This document shows positions 1-7,971 of a stretch of 64,000 nucleotides of DNA, one piece after another. The translations under genes and the position numbers were made by a program. The notes under the pieces were generated by a model. That model was not told the origin of the DNA. It did no database searches and saw nothing but the letters and a program-made list of their open reading frames with translations. Source of the DNA: JACVRW01 sp963803245 (GTDB lineage Bacteria > Actinomycetota > Thermoleophilia > Solirubrobacterales > Thermoleophilaceae); contig CAWDLI010000017.1 of assembly GCA_963803245.1 (NCBI GenBank), positions 62,001 through 126,000 on the forward strand, written 5' to 3'. Every line of letters begins with the position of its first letter. Within the stretch, counting starts at the first letter, position 1.

Positions 1-796
1 GGACGTAGTTCTCGCCGGTCACGCCCGATCCCACGAAGCAGTCGGCCTTGATGCCGGACGCCAGTGAGCGGTAGTTGGCCGACGTCTTGTCGGTGCCGTC
101 GTTCCCCTCGACCGTGAGGCCGATGTTCTCCGCCGCCAACTCCACGTTGCGGCCCAGGCCGGCGCCGTACGTGGTCTTGTCGTTGAAGATGTGGACGGAC
201 TTGCAGCCGTCCTCCTTCATCGTGGTGGCGAGCGCTGCACCCTGGATCGTGTCCTTGGGCACGACGCGGGCGTACGTGCGCTTCTGAGCCGGGTAGTACT
301 TCGTCGGCTCGCCCGGGTCGGCGCCAGGCTCATCCGTTGTCAGACCGACCGCCGTGTTGGACGGGGAGATCTGCGGGATGTTCGCCTTGTTGAGGATCGG
401 CAGGGAGACCTTCGTACCACCCGAGTTGAACTCGCCGAGGTAGAAGATCGTGGTCTTGTCCTGAACGGCCTTCCGCGCGTTCTGACCGGTCTGCGCCTCA
501 TCGGCGGTTCCCGGGTTCTGCGCGGTCGAGTCGTCCAGCGATACGTAGTTGATCTTGTACTTGCCGACCTTGCCACCGGCCTGCTCGAGCGCGAGGCGCT
601 CGCCGCTGATCACGGCTTCGGACTGGCCCTTCGAGGTGCCCTGAAGCGGCAGGCTCGAATAGATGGTCAGGGTGTCGCCGGAGACGGCTGCTGCCCCGCC
701 GGCGTCGCTGTCCTCGTCGTCATCGCCACAGGCCGTTACGCCCAGGGCAAATGCGCCGAGCAGGCAGGTCAAGACTGCCAGCCAACGTACTCGCAA
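1..796 (-). CDS. LivJ/LivK-type ABC transporter substrate-binding lipoprotein (C-terminus beyond window)
   Basis: Periplasmic-binding lipoprotein of the branched-chain amino acid (Peripla_BP_6) type, expected to capture an amino acid or similar solute outside the cell for an ABC permease. The TTG start at 796 has a perfect AGGAGG ribosome site 6 nt upstream (803-808) and an in-frame stop shortly before it. The product opens MRVRWLAVLTCLLGAFALG and reaches the lipobox VTAC, followed by an acidic DDDEDSD linker. Family-like segments follow, such as FYLGEFNSGGTKVSLPILN and ISPSNTAVGL. About 265 residues are visible and the gene runs off the left edge. It is a paralogue of the next gene (both have a YYP-x2-KRT segment). 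No permease gene is in view, so the ligand is unknown. Confidence 0.85.
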   Translation of the reverse strand, partial: MRVRWLAVLTCLLGAFALGVTACGDDDEDSDAGGAAAVSGDTLTIYSSLPLQGTSKGQSEAVISGERLALEQAGGKVGKYKINYVSLDDSTAQNPGTADEAQTGQNARKAVQDKTTIFYLGEFNSGGTKVSLPILNKANIPQISPSNTAVGLTTDEPGADPGEPTKYYPAQKRTYARVVPKDTIQGAALATTMKEDGCKSVHIFNDKTTYGAGLGRNVELAAENIGLTVEGNDGTDKTSANYRSLASGIKADCFVGSGVTGENYV

Positions 797-841
797 AGTG
801 TCCCTCCTAGTGGATGACCGCAACTACCAGGCGCGATCCTA

Positions 842-856
842 GACCCCGAGGGGGTC
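842..856. terminator. GC-rich hairpin between the two binding-protein genes
   Basis: A perfect 6-bp stem GACCCC/GGGGTC with a 3-nt loop lies between the stop of the 901-2118 gene and the TTG start of the downstream paralogue. There is no strong U-tract on the minus strand, so it may be a weak terminator or an mRNA-stability hairpin that uncouples the two genes. Confidence 0.4.
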
Positions 857-900
857 GTTTCAAACGGGGTGGACGAACCTCTACGAGGCCTTAACGCTCG

Positions 901-2118
901 CTAACCGCGCTCGACAAGAGGCCGGAAGAGGCCGTCCTCGAGGCGGTAGAGCGTCAGCGGCGGGCCCGTGACGTCGCCGGAGCGGTTGATTTCGTAGGTC
1001 CCCACGACCGAGCGACGCGACCGCGGGCGCAGGGCCGCCCGCACCACGGCCGGGCGCCGGCTGCCCCCCTCGGCCACGGCGTCGAGCACGAGCCGCGCCG
1101 CCTCGTAGCCGTAGAGCGCCTCCGTGCGCGCGACGCTCGCCCCGGAGACGCGTTGCACGGCCTTCAGCACGTGCCGCGCCCCACGGCCATAGCTTGCCGC
1201 GGGTCGCAGCGAGCTGTACGCCTGCACGCGCGCCGGCGCGGCACCGAAGCGCAGAGGAGCGCGGTCGATCACGCCGCTCCCCACGAACACCGGCGTCTCG
1301 GGGAGCGCGGTCGCGAGCTCGGCGAGAAGGCGCTCGGCCGGGCGGTCTCCAAGGCCGGCGTAGACGATCGCGTCGGGACGCTCCGCCACCACCTGCTCCA
1401 CACGCGCGCGCGGCGCCGTGGGGTCATCCGTCAGGTTGTCGATCGGCAGCAGCGTGTGCCCGGCGCGGCGCAGCCGCTCGGCCAGCTGGCTGACCAGCTC
1501 CTCCGCATAGACGCCCTCACCGGCCACGAGCGCCACGCGCTTGGCCCCGAGCGCGCCGATGCGGCCCGTGAGCAGCTCCACCTCGCGCAGGTCGTTCGGC
1601 GTGAGGCGCAGGAAGGTGCGTTTTCCGGTCGGGTAGTAGCGCTCCGGGGCGCCGCGGCCCGCGCTGCCCGGCGGCGCCCGGGTCAGGCTCGTCAGCGAGT
1701 CGAACGGGGACACCTGGAGGAGTCCGGCGTCGTTGGTCACCGGCACCGAGATGGCCGACCCTCCGAGCCCGAGCTCGCCGATGTAGGCGACGGCACTCGG
1801 GTCGTCGGTGGCGCGCTCGGCGTTCGCCTGCACCTGGCCCGGATCCCAGGGCTCGCCCGCCGCTCTGGTCGAGTCGAGGCGCACCAGGCGCACCGTGTGC
1901 GGGCCCGCCTTGCCGTGCGCCCGCTGGAACGCCAGCCGCGCCCCCGCCTCGACGGCGGCGGCCTCGTCGGCCGACAGCCCGCGCCCCGGCAGGCTCAGGT
2001 AGACCGTGAGCACCCCCCGGGGGGCCTGCGGCGGATCGTCGCCGTCGTCGCCGAGGCAGCCGGCGGCCGTCAGCGCGAGCAGGACCGCGCAGAGCGGAGC
2101 TGTTCCCCTCCGGAGCAC
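901..2118 (-). CDS. LivJ/LivK-type ABC transporter substrate-binding lipoprotein
   Basis: Second branched-chain amino acid-type binding protein, about 405 residues. The GTG at 2118 is chosen because it gives the short lipoprotein signal MLRRGTAPLCAVLLALTAAGC and because TACCGT, a -10-like hexamer, sits 7 nt upstream, as in many other genes here. A TTG at 2154 would add 12 residues. The order of segments matches its paralogue at 1-796: an acidic linker after the lipid-modified Cys, an IGELGLGGSAISVPV segment, an LQVSPFDSLT segment and RYYPTGKRTF. It is complete, whereas the paralogue is cut. The ligand cannot be told from sequence. Its start lies only about 50 bp from the divergent phosphofructokinase start, so the two promoters must interfere. 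Confidence 0.85.
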   Translation of the reverse strand: MLRRGTAPLCAVLLALTAAGCLGDDGDDPPQAPRGVLTVYLSLPGRGLSADEAAAVEAGARLAFQRAHGKAGPHTVRLVRLDSTRAAGEPWDPGQVQANAERATDDPSAVAYIGELGLGGSAISVPVTNDAGLLQVSPFDSLTSLTRAPPGSAGRGAPERYYPTGKRTFLRLTPNDLREVELLTGRIGALGAKRVALVAGEGVYAEELVSQLAERLRRAGHTLLPIDNLTDDPTAPRARVEQVVAERPDAIVYAGLGDRPAERLLAELATALPETPVFVGSGVIDRAPLRFGAAPARVQAYSSLRPAASYGRGARHVLKAVQRVSGASVARTEALYGYEAARLVLDAVAEGGSRRPAVVRAALRPRSRRSVVGTYEINRSGDVTGPPLTLYRLEDGLFRPLVERG

Positions 2119-2125
2119 CGGCCTG

Positions 2126-2131
2126 ACGGTA
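2126..2131 (-). promoter_or_regulatory. -10-like TACCGT, leaderless start of the binding-protein gene
   Basis: TACCGT on the minus strand is followed by 7 nt and then the GTG at 2118, with no Shine-Dalgarno sequence at a workable distance. This predicts a leaderless mRNA. Confidence 0.5.
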
Positions 2132-2155
2132 ACTACCTCCGCGCAGGCGGCCAAC

Positions 2156-2161
2156 TAACGT
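2156..2161 (+). promoter_or_regulatory. -10-like TAACGT, leaderless start of the phosphofructokinase gene
   Basis: TAACGT is followed by 7 nt and the GTG at 2169, which matches the usual MRVGVLTGGGDCPG N-terminus of this family. It lies about 25 bp from the opposing -10 element at 2126-2131. Confidence 0.5.
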
Positions 2162-2168
2162 GCAAGTC

Positions 2169-3200
2169 GTGCGCGTGGGCGTGCTCACCGGAGGCGGCGA
2201 CTGTCCCGGCCTGAATGCCGTGATCCGGGCGATCGTCCGGAAGGGCATCGACCGCTACGGACACGCGATCGTGGGCTTTCGCGACGGCTGGCGCGGCCCG
2301 CTCGAGAACGCCTTCGAGAACCTGACGGTCGAGTCCACCGCCGGGATCCTGCCGCGCGGGGGGACGATCCTCGGCACCTCGCGCACCAACCCGCTCGCGC
2401 GCGAGGGCTCGCCGGACCTGATCCGCGAGAACCTCAGCTCGCTCAACCTCGACGGCCTGATCGCCATCGGCGGTGAGGACACGCTCGGCGCCGCGGCCCG
2501 CCTCCACGCTGAGCACGGCCTGCCGATCGTCGGGGTGCCCAAGACGATCGACAACGATCTGGGCGGCACGGACATGACCTTCGGGTTCGACACCGCCATG
2601 CAGGTGGCCACCGAGGCCATCGACCGGCTGCACACCACCGCCGAGAGCCACAACCGCGTGATGGTGGTGGAGGTGATGGGGCGCCACGCGGGCTGGATCG
2701 CGCTCCATTCGGGCATCGCCGGAGGCGCCGACGTGGTCCTCATCCCGGAGCGCCCGTTCGACATCGACGACGTCTGCCGGCTGATCCAGCGCCGGCACGC
2801 CCGCGGGCGCTCCTTCTCGATCGTGGTCGTTGCGGAGGGCGCCGCGCCGCGCGAGGGCACCATGGAGGTCGTGACCGCCGGCGAGGACGAGTTCGGCCAC
2901 GCCCGGCTCGGGGGCATCGGGCAGCGGCTCGAGAGGGAGATCGAGAGCCGCACGGGGTACGAGACGCGCGCCACCATCCTCGGCCACACCCAGCGCGGCG
3001 GCACGCCCACCGCCTTCGACCGCGTGCTGGCCACCCGCCTCGGCGTGGCCGCCATCGACGCCGTGGAGGAGCGTCGCTGGGGAATGATGGCCGGGCTACG
3101 GGGAACGGCCATCGAGCTCGTGCCGCTGGCCGAGGCCGTGGCGCAGCTGCGCACCGTGCCGCCGGCGGACTACGAAGTCGCCGCCACGTTTTTCGGATAG
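2169..3200 (+). CDS. pfkA: 6-phosphofructokinase, predicted pyrophosphate-dependent
   Basis: Phosphorylates fructose 6-phosphate in glycolysis (reversible if PPi-linked). About 343 residues, a normal length. The phosphoryl-donor loop GGGDCPG is at residues 8-14. The donor-selecting motif is GGEDT at 101-105, where ATP enzymes have Gly at position 104 (GGDGS) and PPi enzymes have Asp. The second motif is PKTIDND at 124-130, with Lys where E. coli PfkA has Gly. Asp104 plus this Lys is the pair reported for PPi-dependent enzymes such as that of Amycolatopsis methanolica. MGRHAGWIAL and the C-terminal LGHTQRGG motif are present. The GTG at 2169 is preferred over 2160 from the -10 spacing and family N-termini. 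The donor assignment is inferred from these residues only. Confidence 0.93.
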   Translation: MRVGVLTGGGDCPGLNAVIRAIVRKGIDRYGHAIVGFRDGWRGPLENAFENLTVESTAGILPRGGTILGTSRTNPLAREGSPDLIRENLSSLNLDGLIAIGGEDTLGAAARLHAEHGLPIVGVPKTIDNDLGGTDMTFGFDTAMQVATEAIDRLHTTAESHNRVMVVEVMGRHAGWIALHSGIAGGADVVLIPERPFDIDDVCRLIQRRHARGRSFSIVVVAEGAAPREGTMEVVTAGEDEFGHARLGGIGQRLEREIESRTGYETRATILGHTQRGGTPTAFDRVLATRLGVAAIDAVEERRWGMMAGLRGTAIELVPLAEAVAQLRTVPPADYEVAATFFG

Positions 3201-3227
3201 CGCCAATCCGTAGCCGCCGAAAACCAA

Positions 3228-3291
3228 GCCTGGCAAGGACGCAGGGAGCGACGTGTGCATCGCACACGAGCGACCGAGGACACGGCCAGGC
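3228..3291. terminator. Composite hairpin between convergent genes, possible bidirectional terminator
   Basis: Outer 7-bp arms GCCTGGC (3228-3234) and GCCAGGC (3285-3291) enclose an inner perfect hairpin CGTGTGC-ATC-GCACACG (3252-3268). The inner hairpin is flanked by direct repeats of GAGCGA. It lies in the 110-bp gap between pfkA and a convergent small gene, so it could end transcription from both sides. Confidence 0.4.
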
Positions 3292-3310
3292 GCCGGTTTG
3301 CAGGCGGCTC

Positions 3311-3508
3311 TTAGAAAGCGCCGGGCTCTTGGGGCGCCGGAGTGTCGCGCCTCAAGAGCTGATCCATGAACGGCTTGATCATCCGTGCCGCCTGTACGGT
3401 GACCACGAGCGCCACGGTCAGGAGGAAGGCGTCGAACGCCTTGATGCCGAAGGCCCAGGCGGTGATCCACCAGACGAGGCCGACGGTGAGTGCGACATAG
3501 ACGGACAT
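3311..3508 (-). CDS. Small membrane protein, unknown function
   Basis: A 65-residue protein with two hydrophobic helices: residues about 5-24 (ALTVGLVWWITAWAFGI) and 28-42 (AFLLTVALVVTVQAA). They are followed by a basic, proline-rich tail ending APQEPGAF. The ATG at 3508 is 2 nt beyond the stop of the upstream SnoaL-like gene, so it is probably the last gene of that transcript. I do not recognise a family. The composite hairpin at 3228-3291 lies just downstream. Confidence 0.65.
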   Translation of the reverse strand: MSVYVALTVGLVWWITAWAFGIKAFDAFLLTVALVVTVQAARMIKPFMDQLLRRDTPAPQEPGAF

Positions 3509-3510
3509 GC

Positions 3511-4074
3511 TCAGCCCACTCTACGCCGCATCTTGGTCATGGCGTTGAACGCGCCCTTCATCGCCCGCTCCGCGCCGGAGCCCTCGGAGGGCAGCATCCC
3601 GACCTGGCGGGCGAACGAAGCGCCGTCGTAGTAGGCCGTGTTGCCCACGATCCGGCCCTCTTCGATCTCGATGAGGTCGAGCCCGCGGATGTCGATGCGC
3701 CGGCCGGTGGGCACGAGCTCCATGAACGGCGCGCCGGTGAAGTGGCCGCCCAACCGCCACTCGACCGCCGCAAGGTGGGCGGTGGCGGCGATGCGCTCGA
3801 CAGTCGTCTCCACGTCGGGCAGGGCGGCGAACATGCTTCTGAAGAACGCCCCGATCTCGGCCTGGCCGCGGAGAATCCCGTACGGGACGATGTCCGCCAC
3901 GCCGTCCTCGACCCAGTGCTCGACCATCGCGGCCGGGTCCCGGGCCGCGAGGGCGTCGAAGTAGCTGCGCGCGCAGTCCTCGACAACTTTGCGCTTCGTG
4001 ATTCGGCGGCGCGGCGGGGCCTCGGCGCTCGCGGTGGATGCCGCCCCGGGGCCGTTTCTGGTCGCCTGGGCCAT
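3511..4074 (-). CDS. SnoaL-like / NTF2-fold protein
   Basis: About 187 residues. After a basic N-terminal tail rich in Ala, Pro and Arg (residues 1-28), the NTF2-like fold begins with CARSYFDALAARDPAAMVEHW and continues with GILRGQAEIGAFFRSMFAALP and LDLIEIEEGRIVGNTAYYD. These are the typical segments of SnoaL-like proteins (polyketide cyclase, ketosteroid isomerase and limonene-epoxide hydrolase relatives). Catalytic activity cannot be assigned. The ATG at 4074 is used; an in-frame ATG at 4101 is possible. A TAGATT hexamer lies 11 nt upstream. It follows trpA with a 50-nt gap and probably shares its transcript, though no tryptophan-related role is implied. Confidence 0.75.
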   Translation of the reverse strand: MAQATRNGPGAASTASAEAPPRRRITKRKVVEDCARSYFDALAARDPAAMVEHWVEDGVADIVPYGILRGQAEIGAFFRSMFAALPDVETTVERIAATAHLAAVEWRLGGHFTGAPFMELVPTGRRIDIRGLDLIEIEEGRIVGNTAYYDGASFARQVGMLPSEGSGAERAMKGAFNAMTKMRRRVG

Positions 4075-4124
4075 ATGGGGGCGGCAATCTACCAGCGCCA
4101 TCGGCGGGTTCGAATTCGGGGCGC

Positions 4125-4913
4125 TCAGGACAGCGCGGCGGCCAGTTCCTCGACCACCGCGGAGACCGCCGCCGGCCCGCCCTCGCCGGCCGCGCGGACG
4201 ATCCTGCTGCCGACGATCACGCCATCGGCGAGCTCGGCGACGGCGCGCGCCTGATCCCCGGTCGAGATGCCGAATCCGACCGCCACAGGCAGCTCGCCGG
4301 CCTCGCGCACCCGCTCGACCGTCGCCGTCAGGTCGTCCGGGAGAGCGCTGCGCTCGCCGGTCGTGCCGGTGAGCGCAACCGCGTATACGAAGCCGCGTGC
4401 GTCGGCCCCGATCTCGCGCACACGCTCGGGCGTGCTGGTGGGCGCAACCAGCGGCACCAGCGCGAGGCCCTCGGCATCGCAGGCGGCTCGCAGCTCGGCG
4501 GCCTCGTCGTGTGGAAGGTCGGGCACGATCAGCCCCGCCGCGCCGGCTGACGCGGCACGCAGCGCGAACGCCTCGGGGCCCGCCGCGAGCACGACGTTCG
4601 CGTAGACCATCAGCACTACGGGGAGCCGCGCTGAGAGGCGCTCGCAAACGCCGAGGACGGAGTGCGGGGTGGCTCCCGCGGCCAGCGCGCGCGTGGCGGC
4701 GTCGTGGATCACGGGCCCGTCGGCCAGCGGATCCGAGAAGGGGATTCCCAGCTCGATCAGGTCGGCGCCGGCCGCGGCGGCCGCCTCGCCCGCGGCCAGC
4801 GACGACTCCACGTCCGGGAATCCGCCCATGAGATACGGCATCAGCGCGGCCCGCTTGCCGTGTCCCGCGAACGCCGAGGCGATGCGGTCGACCCCGGTGG
4901 CCGCCACGCTCAC
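4125..4913 (-). CDS. trpA: Tryptophan synthase alpha chain
   Basis: Cleaves indole-3-glycerol phosphate to indole, which is passed to TrpB, and glyceraldehyde 3-phosphate. 262 residues, the usual length. The N-terminal GKRAALMPYLMGGFPDVE, the catalytic region ADLIELGIPFSDPLADGP (Glu and Asp) and the phosphate-binding VAVGFGIST are all present. The GTG start overlaps the trpB stop by 4 nt (GTGA), so translation is probably coupled. It is the last enzyme gene of the trpFBA block. Confidence 0.97.
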   Translation of the reverse strand: MSVAATGVDRIASAFAGHGKRAALMPYLMGGFPDVESSLAAGEAAAAAGADLIELGIPFSDPLADGPVIHDAATRALAAGATPHSVLGVCERLSARLPVVLMVYANVVLAAGPEAFALRAASAGAAGLIVPDLPHDEAAELRAACDAEGLALVPLVAPTSTPERVREIGADARGFVYAVALTGTTGERSALPDDLTATVERVREAGELPVAVGFGISTGDQARAVAELADGVIVGSRIVRAAGEGGPAAVSAVVEELAAALS

Positions 4914-6070
4914 TCGCCCAGCACCTCGGCCAGGTCCTTGTCGCCGCGGCCCGACAGCGTGACCAGCGAGAGCCCGGGCTCAGGGTGCGCGAGCAGCCAT
5001 GCGATCGCGTGCGCCGGCTCGAGCGCCGGCAGGATGCCCTCGAGCTGAGCCACCCGCCTGAAGGCCGCCAGCGCATCGTCGTCGCCCACGGCCACGTAGC
5101 GAACGCGGCCGGTGTCCCGCAGGTAGGCGTGTTCCGGCCCCGAGCCCGGATAGTCGAGCCCCGCCGACACCGAGTGAGCTTCGAGGATCTGCCCCTCCTC
5201 GTCCTGGAGCACCGCCGAGAGGGCGCCGTGCAGCACGCCGCGCGCTCCGGTCGTGAGCGGGGCCGAGTGGCGCAGCGTGTCGAGCCCCTCCCCCGCCGCC
5301 TCCACGCCGATCAGCTCCACCGCCGGGTCGTCGGCGAACGGGACGAAGGTGCCGATCGCGTTGGAGCCGCCGCCCACGCAGGCGATCACGCGATCGGGCA
5401 GGCGGCCCGTGACCTCGCGGATCTGGGCACGCGCCTCGTCGCCGATCACGCGCTGCAGGTCGCGCACGAGAGCCGGGTAGGGCGCCGGGCCCACGGCCGA
5501 GCCGATGACGTAGTGGGTGGTCTCCACGTTCGCGACCCAGTCGCGGATCGCTGCCGAGACCGCCTCCTTGAGCGTCTTGGCGCCCGCCTCGACCGGGCGC
5601 ACCTCGGCGCCGAGCAGGTGCATGCGCTGGACGTTCGGGCGCTGGCGGCGCATGTCCTCGGCGCCCATGTAGACGACGCACTCGAGCCCGAGCAGCGCGC
5701 AGGCCGTGGCGCTCGCCACGCCGTGCTGGCCGGCGCCCGTCTCGGCGATCACGCGCGGCTTGCCCATCCGGCGGGCCAGCAGGCCCTGTCCGAGGGCGTT
5801 GTTGAGCTTGTGCGACCCCGTGTGGAGCAGGTCCTCGCGCTTGAGGAACACCTCGCCGCCGGTGGCCGCCGAGAGGCCCGGAGCGCGATACAGCGGCGTG
5901 GGGCGGCCGGCGAAGTCGCGCAGCAGCCGCCCGAGCTCCTCCTGGAACGCTGGGTCGGCGCGAGCCGCGAGCCACTCGCGCTCCAGCTCGTCGAGCGCGG
6001 GCACGAGCGTCTCCGGCACGTAGCGACCCCCGTAGGGCCCGAAGCGCCGCTCGAGCGGCTGCGTGCTCAT
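4910..6070 (-). CDS. trpB: Tryptophan synthase beta chain
   Basis: PLP enzyme that condenses indole with L-serine. 386 residues. N-terminal FGPYGGRYVPETL, the PLP-lysine motif LKREDLLHTGSHKLNNALGQ, the glycine loop ACVGGGSNAIGTF and C-terminal LSGRGDKDL are intact. The overall pattern is TrpB1 type, which partners TrpA. The ATG overlaps the trpF stop by 4 nt (ATGA), and the stop overlaps the trpA start. Confidence 0.98.
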   Translation of the reverse strand: MSTQPLERRFGPYGGRYVPETLVPALDELEREWLAARADPAFQEELGRLLRDFAGRPTPLYRAPGLSAATGGEVFLKREDLLHTGSHKLNNALGQGLLARRMGKPRVIAETGAGQHGVASATACALLGLECVVYMGAEDMRRQRPNVQRMHLLGAEVRPVEAGAKTLKEAVSAAIRDWVANVETTHYVIGSAVGPAPYPALVRDLQRVIGDEARAQIREVTGRLPDRVIACVGGGSNAIGTFVPFADDPAVELIGVEAAGEGLDTLRHSAPLTTGARGVLHGALSAVLQDEEGQILEAHSVSAGLDYPGSGPEHAYLRDTGRVRYVAVGDDDALAAFRRVAQLEGILPALEPAHAIAWLLAHPEPGLSLVTLSGRGDKDLAEVLGE

Positions 6071-6714
6071 GCCGCGGCGCCCGCGCGCGCGTCGGCGCTC
6101 GCCACCGCTTTGAAGAACGCGGCCAGCTTGGCCGGGTCCTTGCGCCCCGGCTCCGCCTCGGTGCCGCTTGCGGTGTCCACCGCGAACGGCCGCGTGGACG
6201 CGATCGCCTCGGCCACGTTCTCCGGGGTGAGCCCGCCGGAGAGCACGAGCGGAGGGTCGCCTTCGTGCAGCTTGGTCAGGGCCCAGTCGAAGCTCTCGCC
6301 GGTGCCGCCGGGGGAGTTGAGCGAGTGCGCGTCGAGCAGGTGGTAGTCGGTGTGGAAGGGCCTGAGCGCGCGCACCTGGGCGGCGTCGCGCACCCGCGCC
6401 GCCTTGATCACCCTGCAGCCGGTGCGCCTCGCGGCCTCGCGGCAGTAGGCGGGACCCTCGTCACCGTGCAGCTGAAGGAGCGTCAGGCCGCAGCGATCGG
6501 CCGTCGAGGCCACCTCGTCCAGTGTGGCGTTCACGAACACGCCCGCGACCTCCGCGCGACGATGCAGCTCGGCCCCGATCCGCTCGGCGTCCTCGATGGC
6601 ACAGAGCCTGGGGCTGCCGGGCCAGAAGATCAGGCCGACGGCCCAGGCGCCGAGCTCGGCGCTCTCGCGTGCGTCGGGCGCCGAGGTGATTCCACAGATC
6701 TTTACGCGCGTCAC
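6067..6714 (-). CDS. trpF: Phosphoribosylanthranilate isomerase
   Basis: Isomerises N-(5'-phosphoribosyl)anthranilate in tryptophan synthesis. 215 residues with VKICGITSAPDAR (catalytic Cys), LLQLHGDE, LLDAHS, LSGGLTPENV and AVDTASGTE (catalytic Asp) in the right order. The GTG at 6714 has no ribosome site but TACCAT lies 7 nt upstream. trpFBA may therefore start its own leaderless transcript apart from trpEGDC, which lies beyond a four-gene cassette. Confidence 0.96.
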   Translation of the reverse strand: MTRVKICGITSAPDARESAELGAWAVGLIFWPGSPRLCAIEDAERIGAELHRRAEVAGVFVNATLDEVASTADRCGLTLLQLHGDEGPAYCREAARRTGCRVIKAARVRDAAQVRALRPFHTDYHLLDAHSLNSPGGTGESFDWALTKLHEGDPPLVLSGGLTPENVAEAIASTRPFAVDTASGTEAEPGRKDPAKLAAFFKAVASADARAGAAA

Positions 6715-6721
6715 CGCGCCA

Positions 6722-6727
6722 ATGGTA
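6722..6727 (-). promoter_or_regulatory. -10-like TACCAT, leaderless start of trpFBA
   Basis: TACCAT then 7 nt then GTG 6714, in the 24-nt gap after htrA. It would make trpFBA an independent unit. Confidence 0.5.
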
Positions 6728-6738
6728 GGCCCGGTCCG

Positions 6739-7935
6739 CTAGGGCGTGGTGACCGAGCTGCCGCAGCCGCCCGCGTCCGAGTTGGTGGGGCGCTGACCGA
6801 GCTTCACCCTCGCCGTCCGCCGGTCGTTGCCGCGGTAGTAGGTGACCGCGACCGTATCGCCGGGCTTGTCGTCCGCTATCGCGGCCGACACGTCCTCGGG
6901 CGTGCTCACCTTCTGGGCGTCCACCTCCACGATCAGGTCGCCACCGGCCTCGATGCCGGTCGACGTGCCCGTGCGCCCGCCACGCAGCCCAGCCTTCTCG
7001 GCCGGGCCGTCCTTGCCCACGCAGGTGATGAGCGCGCCCTCGCTGGTGGGGAGGTTGAGATCGCGCGCCAGGTCGGCGGACACCGGAGACATCACGATGC
7101 CGAGGTAGGCGCGCTCGATCTTCCCGCCCTGGCGCAGCCGGGGCAGCAGCCTCTTGGCGGTGTTGATCGGGATGGCGAACCCGATGCCCACGGAGCCGCT
7201 CCCGCCGCCGGTGGCGATCTGGGAGTTGATGGCGATAACGCGGCCGTCGGCGTCCATGAGCGGGCCGCCGCTGTTGCCGGGGTTGATGGAGGCGTCGGTC
7301 TGGATCACGTTGGAGATCGAGAAGCCGTTCGGCGCCTTGATCTCGCGCGCGACGGCGGACACGATCCCGGTGGTCACGGTGCGCGTGAAGCCGAACGGGT
7401 TGCCGATCGCGACCACCGGATCGCCGACCTGCGCTGACGCCGAGTCTCCGAGCGGCACCGGGCGGGCGTTCCCGAGCTTGGCCGGGTCGACCTTCAGGAC
7501 GGCGAGGTCGGTGGAGGGATCGCGTCCCTTGACCTCCGCCTTGATCTGCTCGCCGTCCTCCTCGAAGCTCACCGTCACGTCGTTCGATCCTTCGACGACG
7601 TGGCCGTTCGTCACGATCGTGCCGTCGTCGTCGACGAGGAAGCCGGAGCCGGTCGCCGTGCCCTCCCCCTCCTGCGGGAGGCCGAACAGCGAGGATTCCT
7701 CCTGCACCCCGCGAGCCGAGACGAATGCCACGCCGCGGCCCTCCTCGCGATAGATCTCGGCGACCGTCTTGCCATCGGAGTCGCTCGCCGACGTCGGCTG
7801 CGCCACCGGGGTCTGGCGCACCACGGTCTTCGTATCGGTCACGTCCACGACGTCGGTGGCGATGAGCAGGGCTCCGACGAGCAGCACGACAAGGCCGCCG
7901 ATGGCACCAGAGAGAAGAGTCGCGGAGCGCGTCAT
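6739..7935 (-). CDS. HtrA/DegP-family trypsin-like serine protease with PDZ domain
   Basis: Membrane-anchored envelope quality-control protease, 398 residues. A single membrane segment is near residues 8-26 (SGAIGGLVVLLVGALLIAT). The chymotrypsin-like domain has the complete triad: His in VTNGHVVEGS, Asp in STDLAVLKV and Ser in NPGNSGGPLMD. A PDZ domain follows from about residue 300 (GPAEKAGLRGGRTGTS, IVEVDAQKV). The ATG has an AAGGG ribosome site 6-7 nt upstream, unlike the leaderless genes nearby. It is 36 nt downstream of the transglutaminase gene and may belong to that cassette. Confidence 0.93.
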   Translation of the reverse strand: MTRSATLLSGAIGGLVVLLVGALLIATDVVDVTDTKTVVRQTPVAQPTSASDSDGKTVAEIYREEGRGVAFVSARGVQEESSLFGLPQEGEGTATGSGFLVDDDGTIVTNGHVVEGSNDVTVSFEEDGEQIKAEVKGRDPSTDLAVLKVDPAKLGNARPVPLGDSASAQVGDPVVAIGNPFGFTRTVTTGIVSAVAREIKAPNGFSISNVIQTDASINPGNSGGPLMDADGRVIAINSQIATGGGSGSVGIGFAIPINTAKRLLPRLRQGGKIERAYLGIVMSPVSADLARDLNLPTSEGALITCVGKDGPAEKAGLRGGRTGTSTGIEAGGDLIVEVDAQKVSTPEDVSAAIADDKPGDTVAVTYYRGNDRRTARVKLGQRPTNSDAGGCGSSVTTP

Positions 7936-7971
7936 GTGTAGCCCTTAATAGGTCGGCAACGTAAGAACTAA

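Noticed and set aside
3511..5076. Reading the SnoaL-like frame upstream through trpA as one 521-residue protein
   Set aside because: The upstream part is low-complexity shadow of trpA and trpB; the NTF2-like domain begins near the ATG at 4074.
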